The translations under genes and the position numbers were made by a program. A DNA stretch of 46,179 nt, taken from positions 1 to 46,179 of the forward strand of contig NZ_FQYT01000024.1 in assembly GCF_900141895.1 (NCBI RefSeq), read 5' to 3'. Positions 1 to 8,700 of the stretch are shown here, in pieces. This stretch comes from Parasporobacterium paucivorans DSM 15970 (GTDB taxonomy: Bacteria; Bacillota; Clostridia; Lachnospirales; Lachnospiraceae). The notes beneath the pieces were generated by a model. The model did not search any database. It was given only the letters and a program-made list of their open reading frames with translations, and was not told the origin of the DNA. Positions within the stretch are counted from its first letter, which is position 1, and the number at the start of each line of letters is the position of its first letter.

Positions 1-176
1 TTGTCATCAAATACCACCGACGCATTATCAAGGAATTCCTTCTTCCAGTTGCGGAGCAGATTGGGTTGGATGCCGTTTTCGGTTGCAAGTGTATTGAGAT
101 CTTTCTCACCCTTCAGGAGCTCAATCACAAGATCTGATTTGAATTTGGCACTAAAGTTTCTTCTTTGTCTGGACAT
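1..176 (-). CDS. IS3-family transposase OrfA, N-terminal part
   Basis: About 58 codons are present from an ATG at 176, read leftwards off the window edge. The protein begins MSRQRRNFSAKFKSDLV and contains the helix-turn-helix typical of IS3-family OrfA (IELLKGEKDLNTLATENGI followed by a QPNLLRNWKKEFL recognition segment). OrfA binds the inverted repeats and is usually fused to OrfB by programmed frameshifting. A GAGAGG ribosome binding site lies just upstream. The gene is cut by the window edge, not visibly broken. Confidence 0.85.
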   Translation of the reverse strand, partial: MSRQRRNFSAKFKSDLVIELLKGEKDLNTLATENGIQPNLLRNWKKEFLDNASVVFDD

Positions 177-249
177 ATAATGAACCTCTCTTTTTATACT
201 GATTTTAGTATATCAGATTCATTAAAAACTGTCCGTAAAAGTGTCTTGA
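1..249 (-). mobile_element. IS3-family insertion sequence, 5' end (partial)
   Basis: This is the 5' end of an IS whose genes read leftwards out of the window. The tip is placed at 249 because the minus strand there starts TCAAGACACTTTTACGGACA. That resembles the tip of the right-hand element at 45891 (TCAAGACAAAAACATCGACA): eight identical bases and then partial identity, as expected of the left and right inverted repeats of one IS3-type element. The target duplication cannot be checked because the other end is outside the window. Confidence 0.75.
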
Positions 250-384
250 TTCATGGAACCATTATAGTATATAGGGTATGCGGGCTTTTTCGCTAAGGTG
301 ATTAAATTTCCAGTAACACAGCTCTGCATATTGTGATATATTATATACAATATTTAAAGTATTTCAATAGAGGAGATTACGGAC
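250..384 (+). promoter_or_regulatory. Upstream region of the MFS gene with an inverted repeat
   Basis: This 135-base stretch separates the IS tip from the MFS start. It holds an inverted repeat TATTGT-N12-ACAATA at 329-352, AT-rich inside, which could be an operator or overlap the promoter. A ribosome binding site (AGGAG, 371-375) precedes the ATG at 385. I cannot assign a convincing -35/-10 pair. IS insertion at 249 may have separated this gene from its original regulator. Confidence 0.35.
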
Positions 385-1632
385 ATGGATATGGAAGAAA
401 AGAAAGATAATTCGATAAAAGTAATGGTGGCAGCGTATGGTTTGGCTTTCGGTTTTTCCTCGATGGACAGACTGTTGATTCTTATGCTGTTTCCATTCAT
501 AATACCCTACTTTGATCTAAACCTTACACAGGCAGGGTGGATAGCCAGTGCAATGGCAGTTGGATATATTATTTGTGCATTGATTGGGGGAGTCCTGTCC
601 GACAAGTTCGGCCGAAAAAAAGTGATTCTGCCTTCCATCATCCTGTTTTCCGTTGGCTCAGCCCTTACCGGTCTGGTTACCGGATTTGCACAGTTGATTG
701 GAATACGTGCGATCGTAGGCGGCGGTCAGGGATTCTTAAATTCTGCCGCGGCTGCACAGATTTCAGAAGAAGCACCCATTGAAAAAAGAGGATTATACTC
801 CGGAATCTATTTTTCCCTCTTTGCTTTGCTCGGAAGCTTCGTGGCTCCAATTTATGCAACGAAAGTGGCTTCCATATGGGGCTGGCAGACGGCATGTGTC
901 CTGACAATTATCCCAGGCATTATTCTTGCGCTTTTAATAAAATTCTTCATAAAAGAATCTAAACGTTTTATTCCAAAAAAGGCATCCGTTGCTTCGGAAG
1001 GGGCTGATAGCCCGAAGGGGTCCTGGGCATTGGTATTGAAAAACAAAAATATTGTTGTCATTATCATCCTTGCTGTTTTCGGAATGATATGGCTATGGTG
1101 CTGGCTGAGCTTTGGGACAACTTTTTTCGTATCCAAAGGTTATAGCAGCAGCGCTGCCGGCGGTCTTCAATCTGCCATGGGAATCGGCGGATTCATTGGA
1201 ATGCTGATCATGCCGTCCTTCTCTGACAGGATTGGTCGGAAGAAAGTGCTTTTTCTTGGCTCAATCATTGGAGCAGCGGGGACTTTGGCCATTGCCATGC
1301 TCCCTGAGCTTCCTTTTTCCGGCATTTTTTTGATATTCATAGTATCTTCTTTTGCGGCATGGGGAATGTACCCCGTGTTCCTCTCCATTGCCCCGACAGA
1401 AAGCATCCCCATGAAATATGCCGCCACCGCCATTGCATTGGTTTCCAGCATTGGTGAAATTGTGGGAACCGTTATCGCTCCTCCCCTGCTTGGTTCAATT
1501 GGAGATAATTTTGGTATCACAGCAATTGTTGTTACCGGAGGCGTCGCACTGATTATTGTAGCCATTGTGTCCCTGTTCTTACGCGAAACGGCTCCTCAGG
1601 TTATTGCCAGAAGACATACGGATGCGGCGTAA
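385..1632 (+). CDS. MFS transporter
   Basis: A 415-residue, 12-helix major facilitator superfamily permease of the cytoplasmic membrane. The two halves each carry the MFS loop signature: SDKFGRKKV after helix 2 (about residues 72-80) and SDRIGRKKV after helix 8. The hydrophilic centre (about 190-215, KESKRFIPKK...) is the usual loop between the six-helix bundles. Length is normal. Closest in general pattern to the AAHS/sialate-type metabolite symporters, but the substrate cannot be read from the sequence. The start is chosen for AGGAG nine bases upstream; ATG 391 is an alternative. Monocistronic, ending at the shared terminator at 1650-1678. Confidence 0.85.
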   Translation: MDMEEKKDNSIKVMVAAYGLAFGFSSMDRLLILMLFPFIIPYFDLNLTQAGWIASAMAVGYIICALIGGVLSDKFGRKKVILPSIILFSVGSALTGLVTGFAQLIGIRAIVGGGQGFLNSAAAAQISEEAPIEKRGLYSGIYFSLFALLGSFVAPIYATKVASIWGWQTACVLTIIPGIILALLIKFFIKESKRFIPKKASVASEGADSPKGSWALVLKNKNIVVIIILAVFGMIWLWCWLSFGTTFFVSKGYSSSAAGGLQSAMGIGGFIGMLIMPSFSDRIGRKKVLFLGSIIGAAGTLAIAMLPELPFSGIFLIFIVSSFAAWGMYPVFLSIAPTESIPMKYAATAIALVSSIGEIVGTVIAPPLLGSIGDNFGITAIVVTGGVALIIVAIVSLFLRETAPQVIARRHTDAA

Positions 1633-1649
1633 ATATCCTTGATTACACA

Positions 1650-1678
1650 AAAATCATCCCTATGACTGGGATGATTTT
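1650..1678. terminator. Bidirectional intrinsic terminator
   Basis: An 11-bp A/T-rich and CCC/GGG stem (AAAATCATCCC at 1650-1660 with GGGATGATTTT from 1668) around a seven-base loop, with A-run on the left and T-run on the right, so it can terminate both the MFS gene and the convergent DUF1003 gene, whose stop codon lies in the loop. Confidence 0.75.
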
Positions 1679-2190
1679 TCTTTTTCATTATTTATTTTTT
1701 CAAGATTATCCAGTCTGTTCATGATTTCTATCTGCATTTCGATAAGGGAGTCCAGCTTATTATGAATGTCCTCCACAATTATTTCTGCCTTCAAATTGAC
1801 TTTATAATCATTTTTCGCCCGATACCGGTCCTTTTCTTCCTGTCGGTTTTGACTCATCATTATGACCGGGGCCTGAATTGCAGCCAGACACGACAAAATC
1901 AGATTCATAAGAATAAAAGGATATACATCAAATGGTTTTTTGAGAAATACTACATTCAGAACAATCCATATAACCAATATGGAAAAGAACAATATTATAA
2001 AATACCAGCTGCCAGCAAATTTTGCAAGCTTGTCAGCTGCCTTCTGACCTTTTGTCAGTCTGTTGTCATGTTCTGATACTGCATTTTCCGAAATCTGCTC
2101 GCTCAAAAGCAAATGCAGGGCTTCTTCCTCTTCAGCCATCGCATCATCCTGAAGAATACTTCGAATCAGTTCTAATCCCTTTTCACTCAT
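1660..2190 (-). CDS. DUF1003 family membrane protein
   Basis: A 176-residue protein matching DUF1003: two transmembrane helices (about residues 62-80 and 90-112, with FAGSWYFIILFF and YPFILMNLILSCLAAIQAP) followed by the family's conserved SQNRQEEKDRYRAKNDYKVNLKAE segment and a charged C-terminal helix (EDIHNKLDSLIEMQIEIMNRLDNLE) that could form a coiled coil. The N-terminal 50 residues are acidic and probably cytosolic. Function of the family is unknown. The gene is alone on its strand between two intergenic gaps and converges on the MFS gene. Confidence 0.85.
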   Translation of the reverse strand: MSEKGLELIRSILQDDAMAEEEEALHLLLSEQISENAVSEHDNRLTKGQKAADKLAKFAGSWYFIILFFSILVIWIVLNVVFLKKPFDVYPFILMNLILSCLAAIQAPVIMMSQNRQEEKDRYRAKNDYKVNLKAEIIVEDIHNKLDSLIEMQIEIMNRLDNLEKINNEKEKSSQS

Positions 2191-2302
2191 CTGCTTTACA
2201 TTCTCCTTTTTGTATGTGTTTTGTACGATATATATTTCAGTTATACTCTCTCACTCATGGAATTTCAACCATTATTTCAAGGCACCATTCCTTTATAAAA
2301 TT

Positions 2303-2338
2303 AATGCCGTATCCCCTGGCATGTGAGAATACGACATT
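2303..2338 (-). terminator. Intrinsic terminator of the RyR/STAND operon
   Basis: A 14-bp stem pairs 2303-2316 (AATGCCGTATCCCC) with 2325-2338, all positions pairing if G-U is allowed, around an eight-base loop, followed on the minus strand by AATTTTA. It lies ten bases beyond the stop of the small gene at 2349, marking the likely end of the operon that starts near 11570. Confidence 0.7.
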
Positions 2339-2348
2339 TTGTATGATA

Positions 2349-2582
2349 TTATATTTCGGAATATTTTACGGGCTGGCTCTCCATAAATTCTATTATGTCA
2401 TGTAGTATCCTGGCCAATTCTTTTCTATCCTCTTCGTGTATCCCAAGCATGCTTACCGGGTAACGGCAGACGAGATCGCATGCCACTTCCAAAACATGCA
2501 GCTCTTTCAAGGCAAGATATGACCCATAGAGGTCTGCTAATTTCAAATCTTTTTGGTCCCTGACTATTTTATTTTCTTCCAT
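2349..2582 (-). CDS. Small hypothetical protein
   Basis: A 77-residue acidic, probably helical protein (MEENKIVRDQKDLKLADLY...), with no signal peptide or membrane segment and no family I recognise. I choose the second ATG (2582) because GGGAG at 2591-2595 is about eight bases from it, but only two from the first ATG at 2588. It lies about 100 bases after the RCC1 lipoprotein gene, with a REP-like repeat between, and just before a terminator, so it may be the last member of the long operon. Coding status rests on the ribosome binding site, the terminator and the lack of any competing frame. Confidence 0.6.
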   Translation of the reverse strand: MEENKIVRDQKDLKLADLYGSYLALKELHVLEVACDLVCRYPVSMLGIHEEDRKELARILHDIIEFMESQPVKYSEI

Positions 2583-2672
2583 TTTCATTTCTCCCTTTTC
2601 AATTGCTGCGAGATATTCGCCTGCATCTATTTAAGCTACTATGTTTTTCTTGAAATGTCAAATATATTTGGG

Positions 2673-2704
2673 TTGTTCACAATTTGTTCATGGTGTCAGG
2701 TACC
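2673..2704 (+). repeat. REP-like repeat copy R1
   Basis: A 32-base copy: TTGTTCACAATTTGTTCAT followed by the hairpin GGTGTCAGGTACC. The hairpin half overlaps the 3' end of the RCC1 gene, so that the minus-strand frame ends ...GYLTP-stop inside the repeat. Confidence 0.85.
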
Positions 2705-3704
2705 CAATGTTCCTCCATCCCGAGACATTGCATTGGCCGTATTCATTGTCGCCGACTGCCTCGACAGTACCTGCATTCATTTCGCCTGTATTTAATTTAA
2801 CCACAAACCCGGATCCGGCCGATATCACTTCAACGAAATACCACTTTGAAACATCCTCCTCTAAAAATCGCCAATAACCGCCGGATACATATTGCCCGCT
2901 TGCAATTACTGTCCCGGTCCTTGTCAATCCAGTCAAATAACCAAATTCACCAGATATCGCTATCAGGTTCTCATAGCCTTCGATTCTGTCCTGTGAACCG
3001 GATGATCCTTCTCCGGTCCAAACCACCGTACCATCCTTTTTCAAGCCAGCTGTAGCATTTCCAAATGCCTGAACCTGGACTATGTCTTTCCACTCCGAAA
3101 CATTACACTGGCTGTATTGATTTCTGCCAACAGCTATGACTGTGCCATCATTTTTCAATCCTACTGTATGATGTGAACCCGCAGAAACTGCTGCAATATC
3201 TGCCCACCCTGAAACATCGCACTGACCAAATCCATTATAACCAACAGCCACCACAGTGCCATCTGTCTTCAACCCTACCGTGTGATACCTGTCAGCAGAT
3301 ACGGCCCTGATATTCTTCCAAAGAGAAACGTCGCATTGTCCATATTCACCGAATTCATCTGGCTTTCCGGAAACCACAAGAGTTCCGTCACTCTTCAATC
3401 CAAACGAGTTCACATCCCCGGCAAATACCGCAACGATATCGGTCCACTGGGTAACTTCGCATTGACCATTCTCATTATTGCCGACAGCAACCACCGTTCC
3501 ATCCGTTTTCAAACCCAAAGTGTGTTTAAATCCAGCCGAAATCATGTGGTTTTGTTCTGTTATTTCCAGTTCGGTACTTTGTGCGGTGGAAGGAGCTGTG
3601 TCAAGCGTGTCTTCAGTAGTGTCAGCAGATGATGCACATCCTGTTGCCAATAAAACAATCAGGACGGGTGCGACCAGAAAATCAATCAATCTGACTCTTT
3701 TCAT
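2688..3704 (-). CDS. RCC1-repeat lipoprotein
   Basis: A 338-residue exported lipoprotein. Residues 1-23 are a lipoprotein signal with lipobox LATGC, so the mature protein starts at Cys23 and is anchored outside the membrane. After a Ser/Thr-rich linker, residues ~50-335 form about six RCC1/BLIP-II-type propeller repeats, each with HTVGLKTDGTVVAVG and then GQCDVSGW-IAAVSAG. Such propellers usually bind proteins (BLIP-II binds beta-lactamases); no enzymatic residue is seen. The start has GGAGGAG upstream. The gene follows the other lipoprotein gene by 30 bases. The last five codons (GYLTP) and the TGA come from REP copy R1, so the original C-terminus may have been replaced. Confidence 0.85.
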   Translation of the reverse strand: MKRVRLIDFLVAPVLIVLLATGCASSADTTEDTLDTAPSTAQSTELEITEQNHMISAGFKHTLGLKTDGTVVAVGNNENGQCEVTQWTDIVAVFAGDVNSFGLKSDGTLVVSGKPDEFGEYGQCDVSLWKNIRAVSADRYHTVGLKTDGTVVAVGYNGFGQCDVSGWADIAAVSAGSHHTVGLKNDGTVIAVGRNQYSQCNVSEWKDIVQVQAFGNATAGLKKDGTVVWTGEGSSGSQDRIEGYENLIAISGEFGYLTGLTRTGTVIASGQYVSGGYWRFLEEDVSKWYFVEVISAGSGFVVKLNTGEMNAGTVEAVGDNEYGQCNVSGWRNIGYLTP

Positions 3705-3734
3705 GATAATCTCCTCCGTTTCCTGAAAATCCAG

Positions 3735-4319
3735 TTACTCTCTGATATAGCCGGCAAGATCTTCTATCCTGGCGATTATTTCATACTCTGGGATTTGCCT
3801 GTGCAGCTGACTGTCGTCGGTTATGTTTGTAAAGGGTTTTTGAACAATGTCCGCAAAGTAGATTACCTCGTTTTTTGTCATATCGATTACCGTCATCTCC
3901 GTATGCAATGTATACGCATTGTCGCCATTCGTATACTTTCCTGTAACGGCTTCATAAATATTCAGCTGGACAAGAGTATTCAATTCCGCTGCCGATTTCG
4001 CCTGAAGTTCCTCCGGAAGCTCAAAATAAATCGGCGAATATTTATAGCCCTCATCTGGAGTCTGGGCTACGCCCGGAGTAAAGTTGTTTTGCACGATAAA
4101 AACCTTGCAGGGGGTCACGGGATTTTTTATCTCCGTGAACTCCCCTCCTATCACGGCGTATTCGTCAACTTTGTCGATAAGATCCCTTATTTCCGACTCT
4201 TTTTCAGCGAGGATCGTCTCCTTTTCAGTTTGAGTGTCGATGCTCGAGACTTGACAAGCATTAACAGCAATGGCTACGAACGCGACCAATCCTAAAATGG
4301 CAATTCTTTGTCTGCTCAT
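3735..4319 (-). CDS. Lipoprotein of unknown function
   Basis: A 194-residue protein from the ATG at 4319, chosen because AGGGGG lies eight bases upstream; a longer frame to 4343 has no such site. Residues 1-22 form a signal peptide ending AVNAC, an acceptable lipobox. Next comes a charged helix (about 25-45) and then a mixed domain with YSPIYFELPEELQAKSAAELNTLVQL and an ENEVIYF-like strand that I cannot assign to a family. It sits 29 bases after the SdpI-like gene and 30 before the RCC1 lipoprotein gene, in the same direction, so both lipoproteins should be made together with the cytosolic MORN/STAND proteins. Confidence 0.75.
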   Translation of the reverse strand: MSRQRIAILGLVAFVAIAVNACQVSSIDTQTEKETILAEKESEIRDLIDKVDEYAVIGGEFTEIKNPVTPCKVFIVQNNFTPGVAQTPDEGYKYSPIYFELPEELQAKSAAELNTLVQLNIYEAVTGKYTNGDNAYTLHTEMTVIDMTKNEVIYFADIVQKPFTNITDDSQLHRQIPEYEIIARIEDLAGYIRE

Positions 4320-4348
4320 AAGGACCCCCTGACTTAGATACAACTATT

Positions 4349-4720
4349 CTATCCACGGTTGTCAAATCTGTTTTTTAATGCCTTCTCAACTGGGATAATG
4401 GTTAATACTACCGCAACCGTCTGAACGGTGCATAAAGCCACCATGACCACACCCTGTATTTCTTCACTTTCATTGCGGAATACAAGCAAAATGGGGACAG
4501 TTATTATCAATAAGATGATTCCGCACAGCAGCATCAGCCTGGCCGAATATTTATTGGCGAATTCCCAGGTTTCCTTGCTTTTCATTGATCTGGATGTCCG
4601 ATATCCTGCGAAGGAGTTTATTTCTTTAGGAGGGTGATTTTTGAACACAACCCCTATCGCGATTATGATAACCGGAATCATGGTACCAAAAAATAAATTA
4701 AACCAAAAGGACAATATCAC
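4349..4720 (-). CDS. SdpI-like membrane protein
   Basis: A 123-residue protein with three transmembrane helices (about residues 5-27, 62-82 and 90-110). The stretch INSFAGYRTSRSMKSKETWEFANKY is the hallmark of the SdpI/YhfL family (NxxxGYRTxxSxKSxxxWxxAN; segment at about residues 34-58). SdpI of Bacillus subtilis gives immunity to the SdpC toxin and signals to a repressor; other members are of unknown function. The start is a GTG overlapping the TGA of the upstream MORN gene (GTGA), which suggests translational coupling. An immunity or membrane-anchoring role within the operon is inference. Confidence 0.75.
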   Translation of the reverse strand: MILSFWFNLFFGTMIPVIIIAIGVVFKNHPPKEINSFAGYRTSRSMKSKETWEFANKYSARLMLLCGIILLIITVPILLVFRNESEEIQGVVMVALCTVQTVAVVLTIIPVEKALKNRFDNRG

Positions 4721-5748
4721 GTCAGCTTTACCGGCTTTCCATCCCTGAACTCCCCTTCGTATTCGTCTTCGCTGGAAGTGGTGAACTTTCCATGGCCATT
4801 GAAGCTGCCGTCCTTAAACTCACCCTCATACCTGTCCCCGCCGGCACTACTCTGTACTCCATATCCATTATATTTGTCATCCGAGAATTCACCTTCATAT
4901 TTATCCCCATTTGAATAGTAATGTATCCCTCGTCCGTGGCGTTTTCCGTCCTTGAACCCACCTTCATATCTATCCCCGCCTGGCCATATCAATATCCCCT
5001 GTCCGTTTTCTTTATCACCGGCGTATTCACCTTCATAAACCTGCCCGTTTGCCAGCATTAGCTTTCCCCTGCCGTTTTTCACCCCATCGGTCCAGCTTCC
5101 TGTGTACGTGAACCCGGCCGATTTACATGTATATGTCAGCTGTCCGTCAGGCCGGTCATTCTTGAATCCGCCTTCGTATCTGTCCCCATTCGTCAAAATC
5201 AATACTCCCTGTCCATTGAATTTATCATCGGCGAACTCGCCTTCATATCTGTCTCCCCCGGCGTATATCAGCGTCCCTTGGCCGTACCGTAATCCATCCT
5301 TGAATCCTCCTGCATATTTATCTCCGGCTGCTGTGGTCAGAGTGCCCTGTCCATCAAATTTTCCGTTCTTAAATCCTCCCGTATATGCAGCGCCGTTTGC
5401 ATACGACTTTGTCCCCTGACCGTCGTACAGGCCCTCTTTCCATTCACCCGAATAGACATCCCCGGAGGAACCATAGATATACGTTCCAAATCCATCCTCC
5501 TTGTTGGCTTTCCAGGCTCCTTCGTATTTATCCCCATCCGGCCAGGTCACAGTTCCCTGACCATGGTACAGTCCATCCTTCAGCTCCCCTACGTATCTGC
5601 TGCCGTCCGCATATACGAGGTTTTTTATGGTTCCCGTCTCTTCTTTCCTGACTTCTTCCTCCGCTTTCTCCCTGGCGGGTTCCGGTATGATCTCCTGCTT
5701 CACGCTTTCTTCTGTTGATTTCTTGAACAATTTAGAAAATATACCCAT
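4717..5748 (-). CDS. MORN-repeat protein
   Basis: A 343-residue protein: a short lysine-rich and then acidic N-terminus (MGIFSKLFKKSTEE..., residues 1-42), then about 13 MORN repeats of 23 residues (GDRYEGEFKDGKFNGQGTL type) to the end. MORN repeats make an elongated beta-hairpin sheet that binds proteins or acidic phospholipids; there is no catalytic domain. GGGAGG precedes the ATG. The repeats are very like those at the N-terminus of the preceding gene product (5781-9509), 32 bases away, so the two proteins may stack or share a ligand. The next gene overlaps its stop codon. High repeat identity produces several false frames on both strands. Confidence 0.88.
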   Translation of the reverse strand: MGIFSKLFKKSTEESVKQEIIPEPAREKAEEEVRKEETGTIKNLVYADGSRYVGELKDGLYHGQGTVTWPDGDKYEGAWKANKEDGFGTYIYGSSGDVYSGEWKEGLYDGQGTKSYANGAAYTGGFKNGKFDGQGTLTTAAGDKYAGGFKDGLRYGQGTLIYAGGDRYEGEFADDKFNGQGVLILTNGDRYEGGFKNDRPDGQLTYTCKSAGFTYTGSWTDGVKNGRGKLMLANGQVYEGEYAGDKENGQGILIWPGGDRYEGGFKDGKRHGRGIHYYSNGDKYEGEFSDDKYNGYGVQSSAGGDRYEGEFKDGSFNGHGKFTTSSEDEYEGEFRDGKPVKLT

Positions 5749-5780
5749 ATGTAAGCCTCCCTTCTATTACGAATACCTGT

Positions 5781-8700
5781 CTATTTGTCCTTCCTGACCT
5801 TTGCCTTATGCAGAAAATCCGCTGCTTTTTCATATTCCCCTTTATCCGTATAAACCTTAGAAAGACAGGCCCATGTCTTCCATAAATCGTGATATCCCTC
5901 ACCGAACCTCTCTTCCTGCTTATGCATTACCTTTTCAAGCAGTCCGACAGCCTTGTCAAATTCTTTATTCTCCGAATAATCCAGAGCGAGATTCGTCCAC
6001 ATTGTCCATAAGTCCGGATTCTCATCCCCATACTTCTGCTCCTGCTTTTCGGTAACCTTCTGGAGCAGCTCGATAGACTTCTCCAGCTCTCCTTTTTCCT
6101 TGTAGGCAGAAGACAGATTGCTCCAGGATCTCCACAGCCCCGGGAATTCCGTGCCATACCGTTCCTCTCTTTTCGCAGTTACCCTTTGAAGCAGGTCGAT
6201 GGCTTTATCCCATTCGCCTTTTGAAAGATATGCATTGGCGAGGTTGTTCCACATAGTCCATAAAACAGGGTCATCTTCACCGAACCGGTCTTCTTGCTTA
6301 GCGATTGTCTTCCGGAGCAGGTTTATGGCTTCCTCGAATTCTCCTTTCCCCCTCAATGCCTCTGCCAGGGCATTCCATGTTTTCCATAAACCAGGATTCT
6401 CTTCTCCGTGTTTCTGCTCTTCTTCAGCAGCTACTCTTTGGAACAGCCCAACAGCCTTGTCATATTCGCCCTTTGCCAAATATGCGGCTGCCAGCCCGTG
6501 CCGGACTGTCCACAAATCCTGACTCTCTTCCCTGTAAGCATTCCCTCTCTTTTCTTCCACCTTTTGAAACAGGCCGATGGCCTTATCCCATTCGCCTTTT
6601 GAGAGGTATGCATTCGCCAAATGCTCCCACATTATCCACAGATTCGGCTCATCCTCCCCATATCTATGTAGGGTCTCCGATTCCTGCTCCTCAAACAGCC
6701 TTATGCTCAGCTCATTTTCACCATTCACCAGAAACAGCCAGCCCAGCATATCTTTCAGCTTGACGTCTGTCTTTATTGTATCCTTGATTTTCTCATAAAA
6801 ATCGGAAAAGCCAATGCCCATTTCCTTAAAATTCTTAAAATATCCTGACATCTCATTTTCATAGTAGCTGAGCATCCAGTATAGAATCTTTGGATTGCTG
6901 ACCGCATCAAGCAATTCCTCCCACTTCCCGAGCCTCGCCAAATGATAGGTCAGCTCTTCCGCATGATGCAGGTCGGCTTCCGTGGGGGCCTTCCGGATTG
7001 CCTGGTTAAAATAGGCGGCCATCTGCTCCCTGTACTCCCTTTCGCGATCCCCGTATTTTTTCTGAACTGCATTTTTCAGGTATGCATGATGGAAGGCATA
7101 TTTCCCGCTGATTCGGATAAGATTATCTTCGATTACGGAAAATAGGCTCTGAAATTCTGTTCCTGATAGTGACTTTCCCTGTTCTTCGCTGACCAGATCG
7201 ACAAGTTCTTTGTAATATATGCCTTTTCTGGTCAGTTCTATCAACGACAGCATCTGTTCTGTCAAATGCTTTCCATAATCATTCTCGTACCTTGTATACA
7301 GTTTAATGAAGAGTTCCTCCATAGAATGGCTTGAAAGCAGCAGCGTAATTATTCCAAGCACACTGTCCGGCGAAAAATTTTTCTGACGGATTTCATCCTC
7401 CGAATAAATATCTTTTCTTCCGCTCCGTATCAGTTCCTGCAGAATCAGATACACAAACAAAGGGTTGTTCCCCAATTCATCTGTTCTGCCCATCAGGGCC
7501 GCTCGCCCTTCCTCTGACATGCTTCTTGCGGATTTTATCAGATATTCATTGATAAAATTCTCCTTCTCCTTCGTTGTGAATCCGGTTATCCGGTATTCGT
7601 TCACTGGCAGCTCCCGTTTTCCCGGCCTGATTGAACCGGTACTCGTAACTATCATACCAATCGGGAAATGGGTGCTGGCAGGTATCCAGCCCATGCTGCC
7701 GGAATAATCCGTCAACTGATCCATACCATCGATAATGATCAGGGCTGGGCCATTTATATAGCTCAACCAGGTTTCAAACTGAATCCGCAGTTCACTCTCT
7801 TGCGGAATTTCCCGTTCAATGCCGAATTCTTTTTTTATACTTGTGAGCAGCTGTTTTATAAGATTGCTCTGGGTCGTAATGTTATTCTGAAGCCCTATAT
7901 AAATCTTAATCACCTTCAGCTGTGTATACGCCTCCAGGCGTTTTGACCAGCGGGCAATCATAGTGCTCTTTCCTGTCCCTGAGGGACCTGTGATAAAGAG
8001 CGGCTGAATCTCTTCCTGCTCCGTCTTCCCAAGCAGCAGCTCCAGATAACGGTCGAGAATCTTTTCGGCTTCCCTTCCGACATATCCTTTCGTTTTCTGT
8101 TTTTCAAAGCTTATGATTTCCAACAGCCGGAGTTCATCCTCCGTCAAATCAACCGTCGGGATTTTTCCCTGCTGCTCTAACTCCTCTATCAGCATTTCCA
8201 TGTCTTTCAGGATTGATTCACCAAGGCTGGCTGGATTTTTGAATGTTTTTTCACATGCCTTGCCTGATCCGATAAGCCTTTTTCTCAGAGCTTTTTGTTT
8301 AGTCACAGCTTCTTTGAAGAGAGTCTGCATCACCTGCCTGTTTCTGGCACAGGCTGCATAGTTCTCTGCACTATCCTGATAAACATCTTCATCGCCAATA
8401 TAAAAACGGTAGTCGATAGGAGCGTCTTGCCTCTCCAGGGTACCGAAAAGTATCTCCATTTCTGTCATACTCTTTCGCTGTGACAGGTAAGAAGCAATTT
8501 TCTCCCTATTTCTTTTATAAAAATCCGTCTCCAGATCTACGTCTTCCAGCTCCGGAATCCATCCGTATCTGCCTCCGATTATCCCGATAAAGAAAGGATA
8601 ACAGCGATCCACTTCTTTCAAACAGATCTCCAGCGTGTTTTTATTGATATTCCGCTCTCCGCACTTCCCCGCGGCCGCCCGCTCTTCCGGCTGGATTCCC